Assembly (NCBI GenBank): GCA_944389975.1
Contig: CALXOH010000044.1
Location: 33,782 to 97,781 of the forward strand
From: an uncultured Spirochaetaceae bacterium
Lineage (GTDB): Bacteria > Spirochaetota > Spirochaetia > Sphaerochaetales > Sphaerochaetaceae
DNA length: 64,000 nucleotides
Reading direction: 5' to 3'
Under the pieces are notes generated by a model. It was given only the letters and a program-made list of their open reading frames with translations. It was not told the origin of the DNA and did no database searches. The first letter of the stretch is position 1; every line of letters begins with the position of its first letter. Position numbers and translations under genes: made by a program. Shown one piece after another: positions 1 to 7,782 of the stretch.

Positions 1-1114
1 TCATCTTCTTGAATTCGGAAAGAAGTTTCTTGACTGATCCGTTTCTGATCTGCGCCATGATCCTGTTTTCCTGCAAGATCTCCCTTGAGACGTTCAAAGG
101 AAGATCTTCGCTGTCGATCACACCGCGCACGAAGCGCAGGTACGTGGGTAGCAGCGTCTTGTCATCATCTGTGATGTAAACGCGCTTTACGTACAACTTC
201 ACTCCCGGGGTATAGTCGGCGTAATACATATCGAACGGGGCTTTCGAAGGAATGTAGAAAAGCGTCGTGTACTCGACCGCACCCTCTGCCTTGGTATGGA
301 TGTAGAACAAAGGATCCTCTGAGTCATAATAGTTGTTCTTGTAGAACTCCTTGTACTCTTCATCCTTTATCTCACTCTTTGGTCTTCTCCAAAGTGCTGA
401 TGAGGAGTTGATCTTGTCGATCCTGTGCTCGCTTTTTTTCGTCGGCTCGCCATTCTCATCCTTGTGCTCATAATCGTAGTTGACTTTGTCATACTCGAGG
501 TAGATCGGGTATGCCACATGATCCGAATACTTTCTTACCAGGCGTTCGATCTCATACCTGTTTGCATACATCACACCCTCTTCATTCAGATGGAGGGTTA
601 TCGTAGTGCCATGCCCGTCGCGCTCTGATTCCTCGATCGAGTACGTGCTCTTACCGTCGCTTGTCCACTTGTATGCCTTCTCTTTTCCGGCTTTCCTACT
701 GACTACTTCGATCTTGTCTGCAACCATGAAGGCCGAGTAAAAACCAACTCCGAACTGCCCTATGAGATTGCTGTCCTTCTTATCCCCTTCCTTCAGGGCC
801 TCGAGGAATTTCCTCGTTCCGCTTGATGCGATCGTTCCAAGATCCTCTTCAAGCTCCTTTTCGTCCATTCCAAGTCCGTTGTCTTTGATCGTCAACGTCC
901 TCGGTACACTCTCGGTATAAGTTATATCTATCCTTCCTTCCCCGCCTTCGTCCTTGTATTTCTCATCCGTAAGGGAAAGGTACCTCAATTTGTCGATTGC
1001 ATCGGATGCGTTCGACACAAGCTCTCTGAGGAATATCTCCTTGTTCGAATAAAGGGAATGTATGATCAGCTGCAACAAATCGGCAACTTCGGTCTTGAAC
1101 TTCTTTTCCGCCAT
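1..1114 (-). CDS. htpG: Chaperone HtpG (Hsp90), 5' part only
   Basis: This is the first ~371 codons of the bacterial Hsp90 chaperone; the C-terminal part lies beyond the left edge. The protein begins MAEKKFKTEVADLLQLIIHS. It then shows the GHKL ATPase features in order: the NASDAIDKLR helix, the DNGLGMDEKE ATP-lid motif and GQFGVGFYSAFMVADK. The middle domain contains PLNVSREILQ, which is typical of the family. HtpG is a cytosolic homodimeric ATP-driven chaperone. The ATG is preceded by a GAGGTG ribosome binding site. It is read divergently from the ROK regulator. Very confident of identity. Confidence 0.97.
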   Translation of the reverse strand, partial: MAEKKFKTEVADLLQLIIHSLYSNKEIFLRELVSNASDAIDKLRYLSLTDEKYKDEGGEGRIDITYTESVPRTLTIKDNGLGMDEKELEEDLGTIASSGTRKFLEALKEGDKKDSNLIGQFGVGFYSAFMVADKIEVVSRKAGKEKAYKWTSDGKSTYSIEESERDGHGTTITLHLNEEGVMYANRYEIERLVRKYSDHVAYPIYLEYDKVNYDYEHKDENGEPTKKSEHRIDKINSSSALWRRPKSEIKDEEYKEFYKNNYYDSEDPLFYIHTKAEGAVEYTTLFYIPSKAPFDMYYADYTPGVKLYVKRVYITDDDKTLLPTYLRFVRGVIDSEDLPLNVSREILQENRIMAQIRNGSVKKLLSEFKKM

Positions 1115-1133
1115 GTTTCACCTCGCATGTAAA

Positions 1134-1162
1134 AAGATAGCTACAGTCTTTGAAAACGGCAA
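1134..1162 (-). promoter_or_regulatory. Putative htpG promoter
   Basis: On the minus strand TTGCCG (1157-1162) and TATCTT (1134-1139) are separated by 17 bp, with a short leader carrying GAGGTG before the htpG ATG. No CIRCE-type heat-shock repeat is visible here. Confidence 0.5.
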
Positions 1163-1179
1163 ATTGGAAAAGAAAGGAA

Positions 1180-1208
1180 TGCTTACGAACCCCTCTGTAT
1201 GCTATCAT
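1180..1208 (+). promoter_or_regulatory. Putative leaderless promoter of the ROK regulator
   Basis: TGCTTA (1180-1185), 17 bp, TATCAT (1203-1208), then 6 nt to the ATG at 1215. No Shine-Dalgarno sequence lies between, so transcription would start at or next to the start codon. This is the same geometry as at several other genes in the window. Confidence 0.4.
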
Positions 1209-1214
1209 CGGGGT

Positions 1215-2303
1215 ATGAATTTCTCCCGTCCTGACAATGCAAGGTACATAAACAGATTGAAAGTGCTCTCAGCCCTCAGGAAAAACGACGGAATGGGCAG
1301 AGTCGATTTATCGAGAAAACTCGGAATCAACAAAGTATCGATATCCGAGATCGTCGACTCACTGATCAAGGACCGGTTGGTGAAAGAGAAAGGGAAGGTG
1401 TTTCGTTCCCAAGGACGGCCGACCATCGGACTCGGCCTTGACGAGGAATGCGGGATCATAATCGTTTTCTCTTTCCAGAAAGAAAACGTGATCGGAGTGT
1501 CAGGGGACATCAGGGGAAGGATACTCAGGATGGAGATGTTCTCATCCGACGGGGATATCGAGGAGAAGATGGCTTCATCCGTATCGAGGATGGCATCGGG
1601 GAAACGGGTATTCGGGATATACATATCGAAAGACGGGGATATGGATTTCCACTCCAGATATCCAGTCGTCATCAGAAGGCGCATATTCAGCCAGGCACGC
1701 TCTGAGAAGGAACTCATTGGAAATGGCGAATTGGGAAGAACACTCTTTTTGGAGCTTTCCGATGAAGTCTCGGGCCTTCTTACAAGGGATGGGAACGAAC
1801 TTGTACTTCCGAACATCGGACACATGAGGATCAAGAGGGGAAGGTTTTGTAAAATGGGGCACGAAGGGTGCCTTGAGGCATATTTCTCGACATACGCATT
1901 GAAAGGGAAGGCTCAGGAACTGTCGTTGACTGTCTCAGAAAAGGAACTGATGAAGGAAAAGCATCTTCTTGCATTTCTCTACGAAAACCTAAGGGTGCTC
2001 TCATCTGCATCCCTCACCCTTTCGGAAGTGCTCGATGTGAATCACATAGTGCTCACCGGAGACATATCCTCAATGCCAGACAAATTCATCGAAGAGATAA
2101 ATGGAATGCTCGACGAGAACGGTGCGGAAGTCAGGATCAGGAAATGCGATCCGACAGGGAAGGGCGAACTCGGAGGGGCCGTGGATTCCGCGCTTGATTG
2201 GTTCTTCTTCCAAACCCGGATAATCGATGCGCTATCCCCTCTCTCAGTGCTTTCTATGGGAACGGAAGACAAAGAAGGAAAGAAGAAGGATCAGGAAGAA
2301 TAG
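1215..2303 (+). CDS. ROK-family (NagC/XylR-type) transcriptional regulator
   Basis: A 362-residue protein with an N-terminal winged helix (about residues 12-70: VDLSRKLGINKVSISEIVDS), then a ROK-like domain. The ROK zinc motif is degenerate: family members carry CxCGxxGCxE, whereas here it reads CKMGHEGCLEA. The sugar-kinase ATP motif near the start of the domain is not obvious, so this is a regulator rather than a kinase. The frame stays open upstream to 1062, but that would run into the htpG 5' end, so the ATG at 1215 is preferred (1179 is an alternative). Its target is unknown; it stands alone. Its last 60 bp overlap the convergent lipoprotein gene. Confidence 0.75.
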   Translation: MNFSRPDNARYINRLKVLSALRKNDGMGRVDLSRKLGINKVSISEIVDSLIKDRLVKEKGKVFRSQGRPTIGLGLDEECGIIIVFSFQKENVIGVSGDIRGRILRMEMFSSDGDIEEKMASSVSRMASGKRVFGIYISKDGDMDFHSRYPVVIRRRIFSQARSEKELIGNGELGRTLFLELSDEVSGLLTRDGNELVLPNIGHMRIKRGRFCKMGHEGCLEAYFSTYALKGKAQELSLTVSEKELMKEKHLLAFLYENLRVLSSASLTLSEVLDVNHIVLTGDISSMPDKFIEEINGMLDENGAEVRIRKCDPTGKGELGGAVDSALDWFFFQTRIIDALSPLSVLSMGTEDKEGKKKDQEE

Positions 2304-2906
2304 GAAATAGTTGTTCCAGCCTAGGAAATACGAGGCAATGGCAATCGGCAGTGATGTGAACAGCAGCGAAAGTACGATGCTCGATACGATCGATAGCGCA
2401 CCGTACGAATGCCCGCGGATTATTGATACGACAGTGAAAAGGATTACGATCAGGGCAAACTCGAAAAGGAGCATGTATGAAAGGTCGTCAAGCCTTTGAT
2501 CCATCCAGCGCATCTCACTTGCATTCCCCGGGGCAGTTTCAGGCAGCTCACGGGGGATCTCATTTAAAACCACGCCCTCAACCGGAACTTCCCCAGCAAG
2601 ATCCCGAGGTTCTGTCTCAATCACAACCTCTTCCTCAGTCAGAGATGGAGCTTTGTTTCCGGAAGAGATGTTGTTTATCCTCTCCACAAGCTCCCTCGTG
2701 GATATGACTTCCTCCTCACCTGTTTCCGCATGGGGTTCTTCTACGACTTTTATGCTCTCCGCAAACTCCTCCTCCACACTCTCGATCGTGCTTGGTTGCA
2801 CTTCATTGAGAGTCGGTTCGATCTCAATACTTCCCATTCCGGTGCCAACGCTTTGGCATGAGAACAGGAGCGGGAAAAGCAGAATCAAAGCAAGAAGTTT
2901 CGGCAT
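2244..2906 (-). CDS. Membrane lipoprotein of unknown function
   Basis: A 220-residue protein beginning MPKLLALILLFPLLFSC, a lipoprotein signal with a lipobox Cys near residue 17. An acidic, Glu/Val-rich low-complexity stretch follows. The C-terminal third has about three hydrophobic segments (for example FALIVILFTVVSII and YFLFFLILLLSFFVF), so the protein is predicted to be lipid-anchored at one end and membrane-spanning at the other. No family recognised. The frame is open for 52 more codons upstream, but that stretch contains a terminator hairpin and has no start signal. There is no Shine-Dalgarno; a TATAAT sits 7 nt before the ATG. The 3' end overlaps the ROK gene by 60 bp. Confidence 0.6.
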   Translation of the reverse strand: MPKLLALILLFPLLFSCQSVGTGMGSIEIEPTLNEVQPSTIESVEEEFAESIKVVEEPHAETGEEEVISTRELVERINNISSGNKAPSLTEEEVVIETEPRDLAGEVPVEGVVLNEIPRELPETAPGNASEMRWMDQRLDDLSYMLLFEFALIVILFTVVSIIRGHSYGALSIVSSIVLSLLFTSLPIAIASYFLGWNNYFLFFLILLLSFFVFRSHRKH

Positions 2907-2913
2907 AGCGGAA

Positions 2914-2922
2914 ATTATATCA
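2914..2922 (-). promoter_or_regulatory. Extended -10 promoter of the lipoprotein gene
   Basis: Minus strand TGATATAAT, an extended -10 with a perfect TATAAT (2914-2919), ends 7 nt before the ATG at 2906, with no ribosome binding site between. This implies a leaderless transcript starting just below the terminator at 2936-2959. Confidence 0.5.
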
Positions 2923-2935
2923 TGCCTTTTGAAAT

Positions 2936-2959
2936 AAAAAAACCGCTGGATTCCAGCGG
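2936..2959 (-). terminator. Rho-independent terminator
   Basis: Minus strand: perfect 7-bp stem CCGCTGG/CCAGCGG with a 3-nt loop, followed by seven T. It ends whatever is transcribed leftward from about 3074, a stretch with no credible gene. Confidence 0.75.
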
Positions 2960-3074
2960 CAACCTCCTTGTCCCTGTTGGGAACATCTCCTCTGTATGCG
3001 GAAAAAAGTATCAGTACAGAATTGAACATTAATATTCTCTCACAGCTGATGCGAGAATGCAAACTTTTTTGTTA
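2936..3074 (-). ncRNA. Candidate small structured RNA
   Basis: A promoter-like pair TTGAAG (3104-3109), 17 bp, TTAATA (3081-3086) points left, and a strong terminator lies ~120 bp downstream with no gene between. The predicted ~135-nt RNA has a 5' hairpin with ATTCTC/GAGAAT arms, a middle hairpin TGTTCC/GGGACA and the terminator stem. It matches no RNA family I recognise (not SRP, 6S, tmRNA or RNase P RNA). It could instead be a leader attenuator of the lipoprotein gene. Confidence 0.35.
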
Positions 3075-3186
3075 AAAACTTATTAAGTCGCGTATATCAT
3101 TGACTTCAAAAGGATTGACGCAGAAAGTATCAGATGTCGGGAAAAATATTGTCTTTCGAAGTGACTTGAAAAGTTCCTATCCCCTA

Positions 3187-3217
3187 TATGTATTTAAATA
3201 CATAATGGTGTTACAAT
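3187..3217 (+). promoter_or_regulatory. 18-bp palindromic operator and promoter of the molybdenum operon
   Basis: TATGTATTTAAATACATA (3187-3204) is a perfect 18-bp palindrome. TACAAT (3212-3217) follows, 7 nt before the ATG of the first gene, and no Shine-Dalgarno is present. The palindrome covers the position of the -35 element, where no good TTGACA exists, so regulated transcription is likely. It differs from the Escherichia coli ModE site (CGNTATATA type). The cognate regulator is not next to it. Confidence 0.5.
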
Positions 3218-3224
3218 CCAAATC

Positions 3225-4256
3225 ATGAAACTCATCAAGACTGAAGAGAGCGTCGGGTGTGTAATCCCACACGACATGACAGAGATAGTCAAAGACAAAA
3301 GGAAGGGTGTCCTTTTCAAGAAAGGGCATGTGATAACAAAAGAAGATATCCCAAGGTTGCTCGACATCGGAAAAGAGCACATATACGTATTCGAACTGGA
3401 CGAAGGGATGATGCACGAGGATGACGCTGCGAAAGTGCTTGAAAGAATCACGAAAGGTGAGAATCTATCCTCAGGGGCAGTCAGCGAAGGAAAGATCGAA
3501 CTGACGGCTGAAATCGACGGACTGTTGAAAGTCAACGTTGGGAAACTCGACAGGATCAACGCACTCGGGGAGATGATGATCGCAACACGTGTCAGCGGAT
3601 TTCCAGTCAAAAAAGGCGACAAGGTTGCAGGAATGCGCGCAATCCCCCTCGTGATAAGCAAAGAGAAGATGAGGGAAGCTGAAAAGATCGCAGCCGGGGA
3701 GAAGATCATATCCGTCAAACCATTTGCAAAGATGGATTACGGACTTATTACGACAGGGAACGAAATCAAGAAGAAGAGGATCAGCGATACGTTCTCCCCT
3801 GTGATCGAGGAAAAGCTCTCTGAGTTTGGTTCCAAGATGGTGGATCATGCATACCCCGGGGATGACGAAGATGAGATAGTGAAAGAGATAAAGAGGATGG
3901 AGGAAGAGGGCCTTGGATTGATAATCCTCACCGGAGGGATGTCGGTCGACCCGGATGACAGAACGCCGGGTGCGATCAAAAAGTCGGGGGCGGAGGTTGT
4001 CTCATACGGCTCCCCTGTCCTTCCTGGGGCGATGCTTCTTGTCGCCTACTTTGGAAAAACCACGATACTGGGCCTTCCCGGGTGCGTGATGTACTCGAAG
4101 CGCACTGTATTCGACATAGTACTTCCACACGTCATGGCAGGCGAGAGGATAACGGGGGAATTCATAACTTCCCTTGGTAACGGCGGTCTATGCCTCTCAT
4201 GCCCTGTATGCCATTACCCGAACTGTTCCTTCGGTAAAGGAGGAGCCGATGTATAG
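3225..4256 (+). CDS. MoeA-like molybdopterin-binding protein with C-terminal Cys cluster
   Basis: A 343-residue protein. The central/C-terminal MoCF-biosynthesis fold shows DYGLITTGNEI, then LIILTGGMSVDPDDRTPGAI and GLPGCVMY. This is the signature of molybdopterin-binding proteins related to MoeA, which inserts molybdate into adenylated molybdopterin. It is shorter than classical MoeA (~400 residues), and the N-terminal part differs. The last 25 residues carry CLSCPVCHYPNC, a four-Cys cluster suggesting metal or Fe-S binding. First gene of a tight operon; its stop overlaps the next start by 8 bp. The exact role (general MoeA or a maturation factor for a specific hydroxylase) cannot be settled from sequence. 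Confidence 0.82.
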   Translation: MKLIKTEESVGCVIPHDMTEIVKDKRKGVLFKKGHVITKEDIPRLLDIGKEHIYVFELDEGMMHEDDAAKVLERITKGENLSSGAVSEGKIELTAEIDGLLKVNVGKLDRINALGEMMIATRVSGFPVKKGDKVAGMRAIPLVISKEKMREAEKIAAGEKIISVKPFAKMDYGLITTGNEIKKKRISDTFSPVIEEKLSEFGSKMVDHAYPGDDEDEIVKEIKRMEEEGLGLIILTGGMSVDPDDRTPGAIKKSGAEVVSYGSPVLPGAMLLVAYFGKTTILGLPGCVMYSKRTVFDIVLPHVMAGERITGEFITSLGNGGLCLSCPVCHYPNCSFGKGGADV

Positions 4257-4737
4257 GGCGTTCGTACTCACAGTCTCCGACCGGTCGTACAGGAAGGAAA
4301 GGGAGGATGGAAGCGGGCCTGAGGCGATCGATATCCTTACTCAATCCGGGTACGTAATCTCGGGATACGAGATACTTCCAGATGAGGAGAATATGCTTTC
4401 TGAAAAACTTGGAGAGATAGCGGACTCGGGTTCGACCGACGTCGTATTCACATTAGGGGGCACAGGTTTTTCAGAACGGGATGTAACTCCGGAAGCAACG
4501 CTTAAGGTAGTTACGAAGCTTGTCCCGGGGATATCCGAATACCTCAGGAAGAACGGAGGGCACGCGATCCTTTCCCGCGGAGTAAGCGGGATATATAAGA
4601 AAACCTTGATAATAAACCTTCCCGGAAGCCCAAGGGCGGTCAGGGAGAGCTTGAACTCGATAAAAGAGATAATGAAACACGGACTTGACGTTCTCTCTGG
4701 GTGCGTCATGGACTGTGGAAAGGAGACTAAAATATGA
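4249..4737 (+). CDS. mogA: Molybdenum cofactor biosynthesis protein MogA/MoaB family
   Basis: A 162-residue protein beginning MYRAFVLTVSDRSY, with the molybdopterin-binding motif TLGGTGFSERDVTPEA and the C-terminal NLPGSPRAVRE. These proteins adenylate molybdopterin before metal insertion. The start at 4249 is chosen because AAAGGAGGAG precedes it and it overlaps the previous stop, a coupled arrangement. It partners the upstream MoeA-like gene. Confidence 0.88.
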   Translation: MYRAFVLTVSDRSYRKEREDGSGPEAIDILTQSGYVISGYEILPDEENMLSEKLGEIADSGSTDVVFTLGGTGFSERDVTPEATLKVVTKLVPGISEYLRKNGGHAILSRGVSGIYKKTLIINLPGSPRAVRESLNSIKEIMKHGLDVLSGCVMDCGKETKI

Positions 4738-5546
4738 AAAAAACTGTTTTGGTTCTTATTTTGACAACACTTCTTTCAACCACACTGTTTGCAAACGGAG
4801 ATACCGACGCAAGTGAAAAGAATAACATCGTGGTATTTGCCGCGGCAAGCCTCACCGAGACTATGGATAAAATCATCCCGATGTACGAAGAGGCAAACCC
4901 CGGAATAACGATAACATCCACTTACGACTCTTCAGGAACGCTTAAAACCCAGATAGAGGAAGACGCTCCATGCGACCTTTTCATCTCTGCAGGGCAAAAG
5001 CAGGTCGATCAGCTGGATGCGGAGAGTACAAATCCGACCGGACTGGATTTCGTAGTGCAAGGCACGAGATGCGACCTCTTGGAGAACAAGGTCACTCTTG
5101 CAGTTCCAGAGGGAAACCCGAAGGGAATAGAGGGCTTTGATGACCTAGCAAGGAGGCTTGGAAGCGGCGATGTCTTCATGGCCATGGGTAACAGCGACGT
5201 TCCGGTGGGGCAGTACACAAGCGAGATATTGAAGTACTACAACCTCGATGAGGAGAAGCTTGCAAACGAAGGGTTGATCACATATTGCTCGAACGTGAAG
5301 GAAGTACAGGTACAGGTTTCAGAGAGCGCAGTCGATTGCGGAGTAATCTATGCAACGGATGCATTCAGCGCGGGACTTGAAGTAGTGGATAGCGCAAGAG
5401 AGGGAATGTGCTCACCGGTGATCTATCCTGCAGCAGTCATCAACAGCGGCGAGAGCCAGGAAGAGGCCAAGGCTTTCCTCGAATATCTCAAGGGGGATGA
5501 AGCGATGGCAGTATTCGAAAGCGTAGGCTTCTCACCGGCATTCTGA
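4734..5546 (+). CDS. modA: Molybdate ABC transporter, substrate-binding protein
   Basis: A 270-residue exported binding protein. The signal peptide is MKKTVLVLILTTLLSTTLFA. The family motif VVFAAASLTETMDKI follows, then TYDSSGTLKTQIEEDAPCDLFISAG, which contains the ligand-binding Ser and Ala positions of ModA, and later CGVIYATDA. It would capture molybdate (possibly tungstate) for ModBC. The ATG overlaps the mogA stop (ATGA). Confidence 0.93.
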   Translation: MKKTVLVLILTTLLSTTLFANGDTDASEKNNIVVFAAASLTETMDKIIPMYEEANPGITITSTYDSSGTLKTQIEEDAPCDLFISAGQKQVDQLDAESTNPTGLDFVVQGTRCDLLENKVTLAVPEGNPKGIEGFDDLARRLGSGDVFMAMGNSDVPVGQYTSEILKYYNLDEEKLANEGLITYCSNVKEVQVQVSESAVDCGVIYATDAFSAGLEVVDSAREGMCSPVIYPAAVINSGESQEEAKAFLEYLKGDEAMAVFESVGFSPAF

Positions 5547-6214
5547 TGGATCTCTTCCCTCTCTATAACTCACTGAGGATAGCGCTTTTCAGCTCTGTCC
5601 TCGTATTCTTCTCAGGTATATTCGTCGCATGGCATATATCGAGGATGCCGAAGATCCTGAAAGGAATATTCGATGTGATACTCACGCTTCCGATGGTGCT
5701 TCCCCCTACCGTCATCGGATACTTCCTCCTCTTGATATTCTCCACAAAGCGCCCGTTCGGTGCTTTCCTCCAGGACTACGGGATAAAGTTCGTGATGACG
5801 TGGTACGGCGGGATAATATCGGTGTTTGTAGTCTCGTTCCCCCTGATGTACAGGACAAGCAGGGGTGCATTCGAATCGTTTGACGTGACGCTCAGGGAAG
5901 CGGGACGAACGCTCGGGCTGAAGAAGAGCTTCATCTTCTGGCACATCGAACTGGCATCGGTAAAGGACGGTATCTTGGCGGGGATCGTGCTTTCATTTGC
6001 ACGTGCGCTGGGTGAGTACGGGGCGACAAGCATGCTCGTCGGGTACACGCCCAGGCACACTGCGACGATCTCTACGACCGTATACCAGCTCTGGAGGATA
6101 GGAAACGACGAACTTGCGTACAAATGGGTGCTCGTAAACGTCGCGATATCGGTGGTGGTTCTCTTTGCAGTGAACCTCCTTGAGAGCAGAAAGAAAAAGG
6201 AAGGGAGGAAGTGA
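5546..6214 (+). CDS. modB: Molybdate ABC transporter, permease
   Basis: A 222-residue integral membrane protein with about five hydrophobic segments. The family motif LPMVLPPTVIGYFLL lies near residue 50, and the EAA loop reads EAGRTLGLKKSFIFWHIELASVKDGILAG. It forms the channel of the molybdate importer with ModC at the inner membrane. Its start overlaps the modA stop by 1 bp (TGATG). Confidence 0.93.
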   Translation: MDLFPLYNSLRIALFSSVLVFFSGIFVAWHISRMPKILKGIFDVILTLPMVLPPTVIGYFLLLIFSTKRPFGAFLQDYGIKFVMTWYGGIISVFVVSFPLMYRTSRGAFESFDVTLREAGRTLGLKKSFIFWHIELASVKDGILAGIVLSFARALGEYGATSMLVGYTPRHTATISTTVYQLWRIGNDELAYKWVLVNVAISVVVLFAVNLLESRKKKEGRK

Positions 6215-7185
6215 AACTTATAGTCGACATAACAAAACACCTACCCGCCTTCACCCTCTCAGTCTCATTCTCAACAAAAGAAGGTCTTACCTCCCTCTTC
6301 GGACCATCGGGGAGCGGTAAAAGCCTCACGCTGCGCGCGATTGCCGGGATAAGCGATCCTGACGAAGGGTACATCGAACTGGACGGGAAAGTACTTTTTG
6401 ATTCAAGAAAAGGAATCTCAATCCCTCCGGAGAGGAGGAACATCGGATTTCTATTCCAAAACTATGCGCTCTTTCCGACGATGAATGTATGGAAGAACCT
6501 TTACCAAGGAACGAGCAGAATCAAAGAAAAGAGGGAGAAGATCGGGAGAATCGAGAAGATGGGTAATATGCTCTCGATAAGCCATCTGATGGAGAAATAT
6601 CCGTTTGAACTCTCCGGGGGAGAATCACAGAGGGTGGCTCTCGGGAGGATGCTCCTTACAGATCCTGATTTCCTTCTATTCGACGAACCTTTCAGCGCAC
6701 TTGATGATACACTCAAGGGAAAAATAGAAGAGGAATTCAACGAAACGATCAAGAAAAGCGGAAAAAGCGGACTGATGGTCACGCACTCGAGGAAAGAGGC
6801 GCTGCACCTCACTTCATCGATAATATTCATAAAGGATGGAAGGGTGATCGGAAAAGGCGAACTACCTGAAGTGTACAAAACCCCTCGGACCAAGGAGGAG
6901 GCCGAGCTTTTCGGATACGAGAACATATTCCGTATGGACGGCTATGACGTACCTATGCTACGTACCACGCTGAAAGAAACAGGCAGGTACGTACTCGTAA
7001 AGTCGTTTTCAGTCATTCCCGGGAATTCGTACAGGGTTGCGTTCTCAACGCCCGAGGAGAACGGGTATCATATGGTCGCATACAATTCAGAGACCAACGC
7101 AAGGGTATCGTTTTCATCCCGGAAGAAGCGGGAGGAAGGGGAAATGCTTTCGCTTTCCATCGATGAGTACACAATACTTTCATAG
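6211..7185 (+). CDS. modC: Molybdate ABC transporter, ATP-binding protein
   Basis: A 324-residue ATPase beginning with GTG that overlaps the modB stop and follows GGGAGG. Walker A FGPSGSGKS, signature LSGGESQRVALGRML, Walker B LLFDEPFSALD and the switch His in VTHSRKEAL are all present. The ~90-residue C-terminal extension sits where ModC has its TOBE (molybdate-sensing) domain but is weakly conserved. Last gene of the operon. Confidence 0.93.
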   Translation: MKLIVDITKHLPAFTLSVSFSTKEGLTSLFGPSGSGKSLTLRAIAGISDPDEGYIELDGKVLFDSRKGISIPPERRNIGFLFQNYALFPTMNVWKNLYQGTSRIKEKREKIGRIEKMGNMLSISHLMEKYPFELSGGESQRVALGRMLLTDPDFLLFDEPFSALDDTLKGKIEEEFNETIKKSGKSGLMVTHSRKEALHLTSSIIFIKDGRVIGKGELPEVYKTPRTKEEAELFGYENIFRMDGYDVPMLRTTLKETGRYVLVKSFSVIPGNSYRVAFSTPEENGYHMVAYNSETNARVSFSSRKKREEGEMLSLSIDEYTILS

Positions 7186-7242
7186 GAAAAAGGAGCATTC
7201 AAGCTTGTTTTGGCTTATACTTTTCCAAAAAGGAGGCAACAA

Positions 7243-7782
7243 ATGCGCGCCAACATCATTTTTCATTCGATCTCGGGAAACCTCTACCTCATTGCGGAAG
7301 CATTCAAGGAGAGCCTTGCAAACAACGGAATAGATGCGAGGATGTACAGGATCGAGGATGAGGACCTGCACCTTCTGGCAGCGGAAAGAAACGACGTCAA
7401 CGAATACTACGAAGAGATATTCAACCTTCCGGTAGCGAGCAACGAGAAGCTACTGAACGCAGATTTGATAATGCTTGGAATCCCAAGCAGGTTCGGCATG
7501 CCCACGAACGAAGAGAAAGTGTTTTTGGACAAGACATGGCCCTTGTATGAGAAAAAAAGCCTTGAGGGGAAGTACTACTACCCGTTTGCAACCAGCTTGG
7601 TAAGCTACGAGGATGCGATGACTGCAGTAATAAGCGTCTCCACCTGGGCCCGGATGATGGGACTCAAGACGATCGACTACCCTCCTTACGTGCATAAGGA
7701 CGGAGTGATGATGCCAAACAGGCCGGGAGAGATCATAAACAAAGTCGCGGAAGGGCTTTCCTCGTTAGTCAGAAAACTCTGA
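7243..7782 (+). CDS. Flavodoxin-fold protein (WrbA/NAD(P)H quinone reductase-like)
   Basis: A 179-residue protein. The N-terminal loop IIFHSISGNLYLIAEA occupies the position of the FMN-phosphate loop of flavodoxins, and LIMLGIPSRFGMPTNEEKVFLD resembles the WrbA/NQO family region around the second flavin loop. A likely FMN-dependent oxidoreductase in the cytosol; the substrate is unknown. The start at 7243 is set by AAGGAGG. The last 18 bp overlap the convergent phosphorylase gene. Confidence 0.72.
   Translation: MRANIIFHSISGNLYLIAEAFKESLANNGIDARMYRIEDEDLHLLAAERNDVNEYYEEIFNLPVASNEKLLNADLIMLGIPSRFGMPTNEEKVFLDKTWPLYEKKSLEGKYYYPFATSLVSYEDAMTAVISVSTWARMMGLKTIDYPPYVHKDGVMMPNRPGEIINKVAEGLSSLVRKL

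Noticed and set aside
1062..1214. Longer start for the ROK regulator
   Set aside because: It overlaps the htpG coding start and promoter; not family-like.
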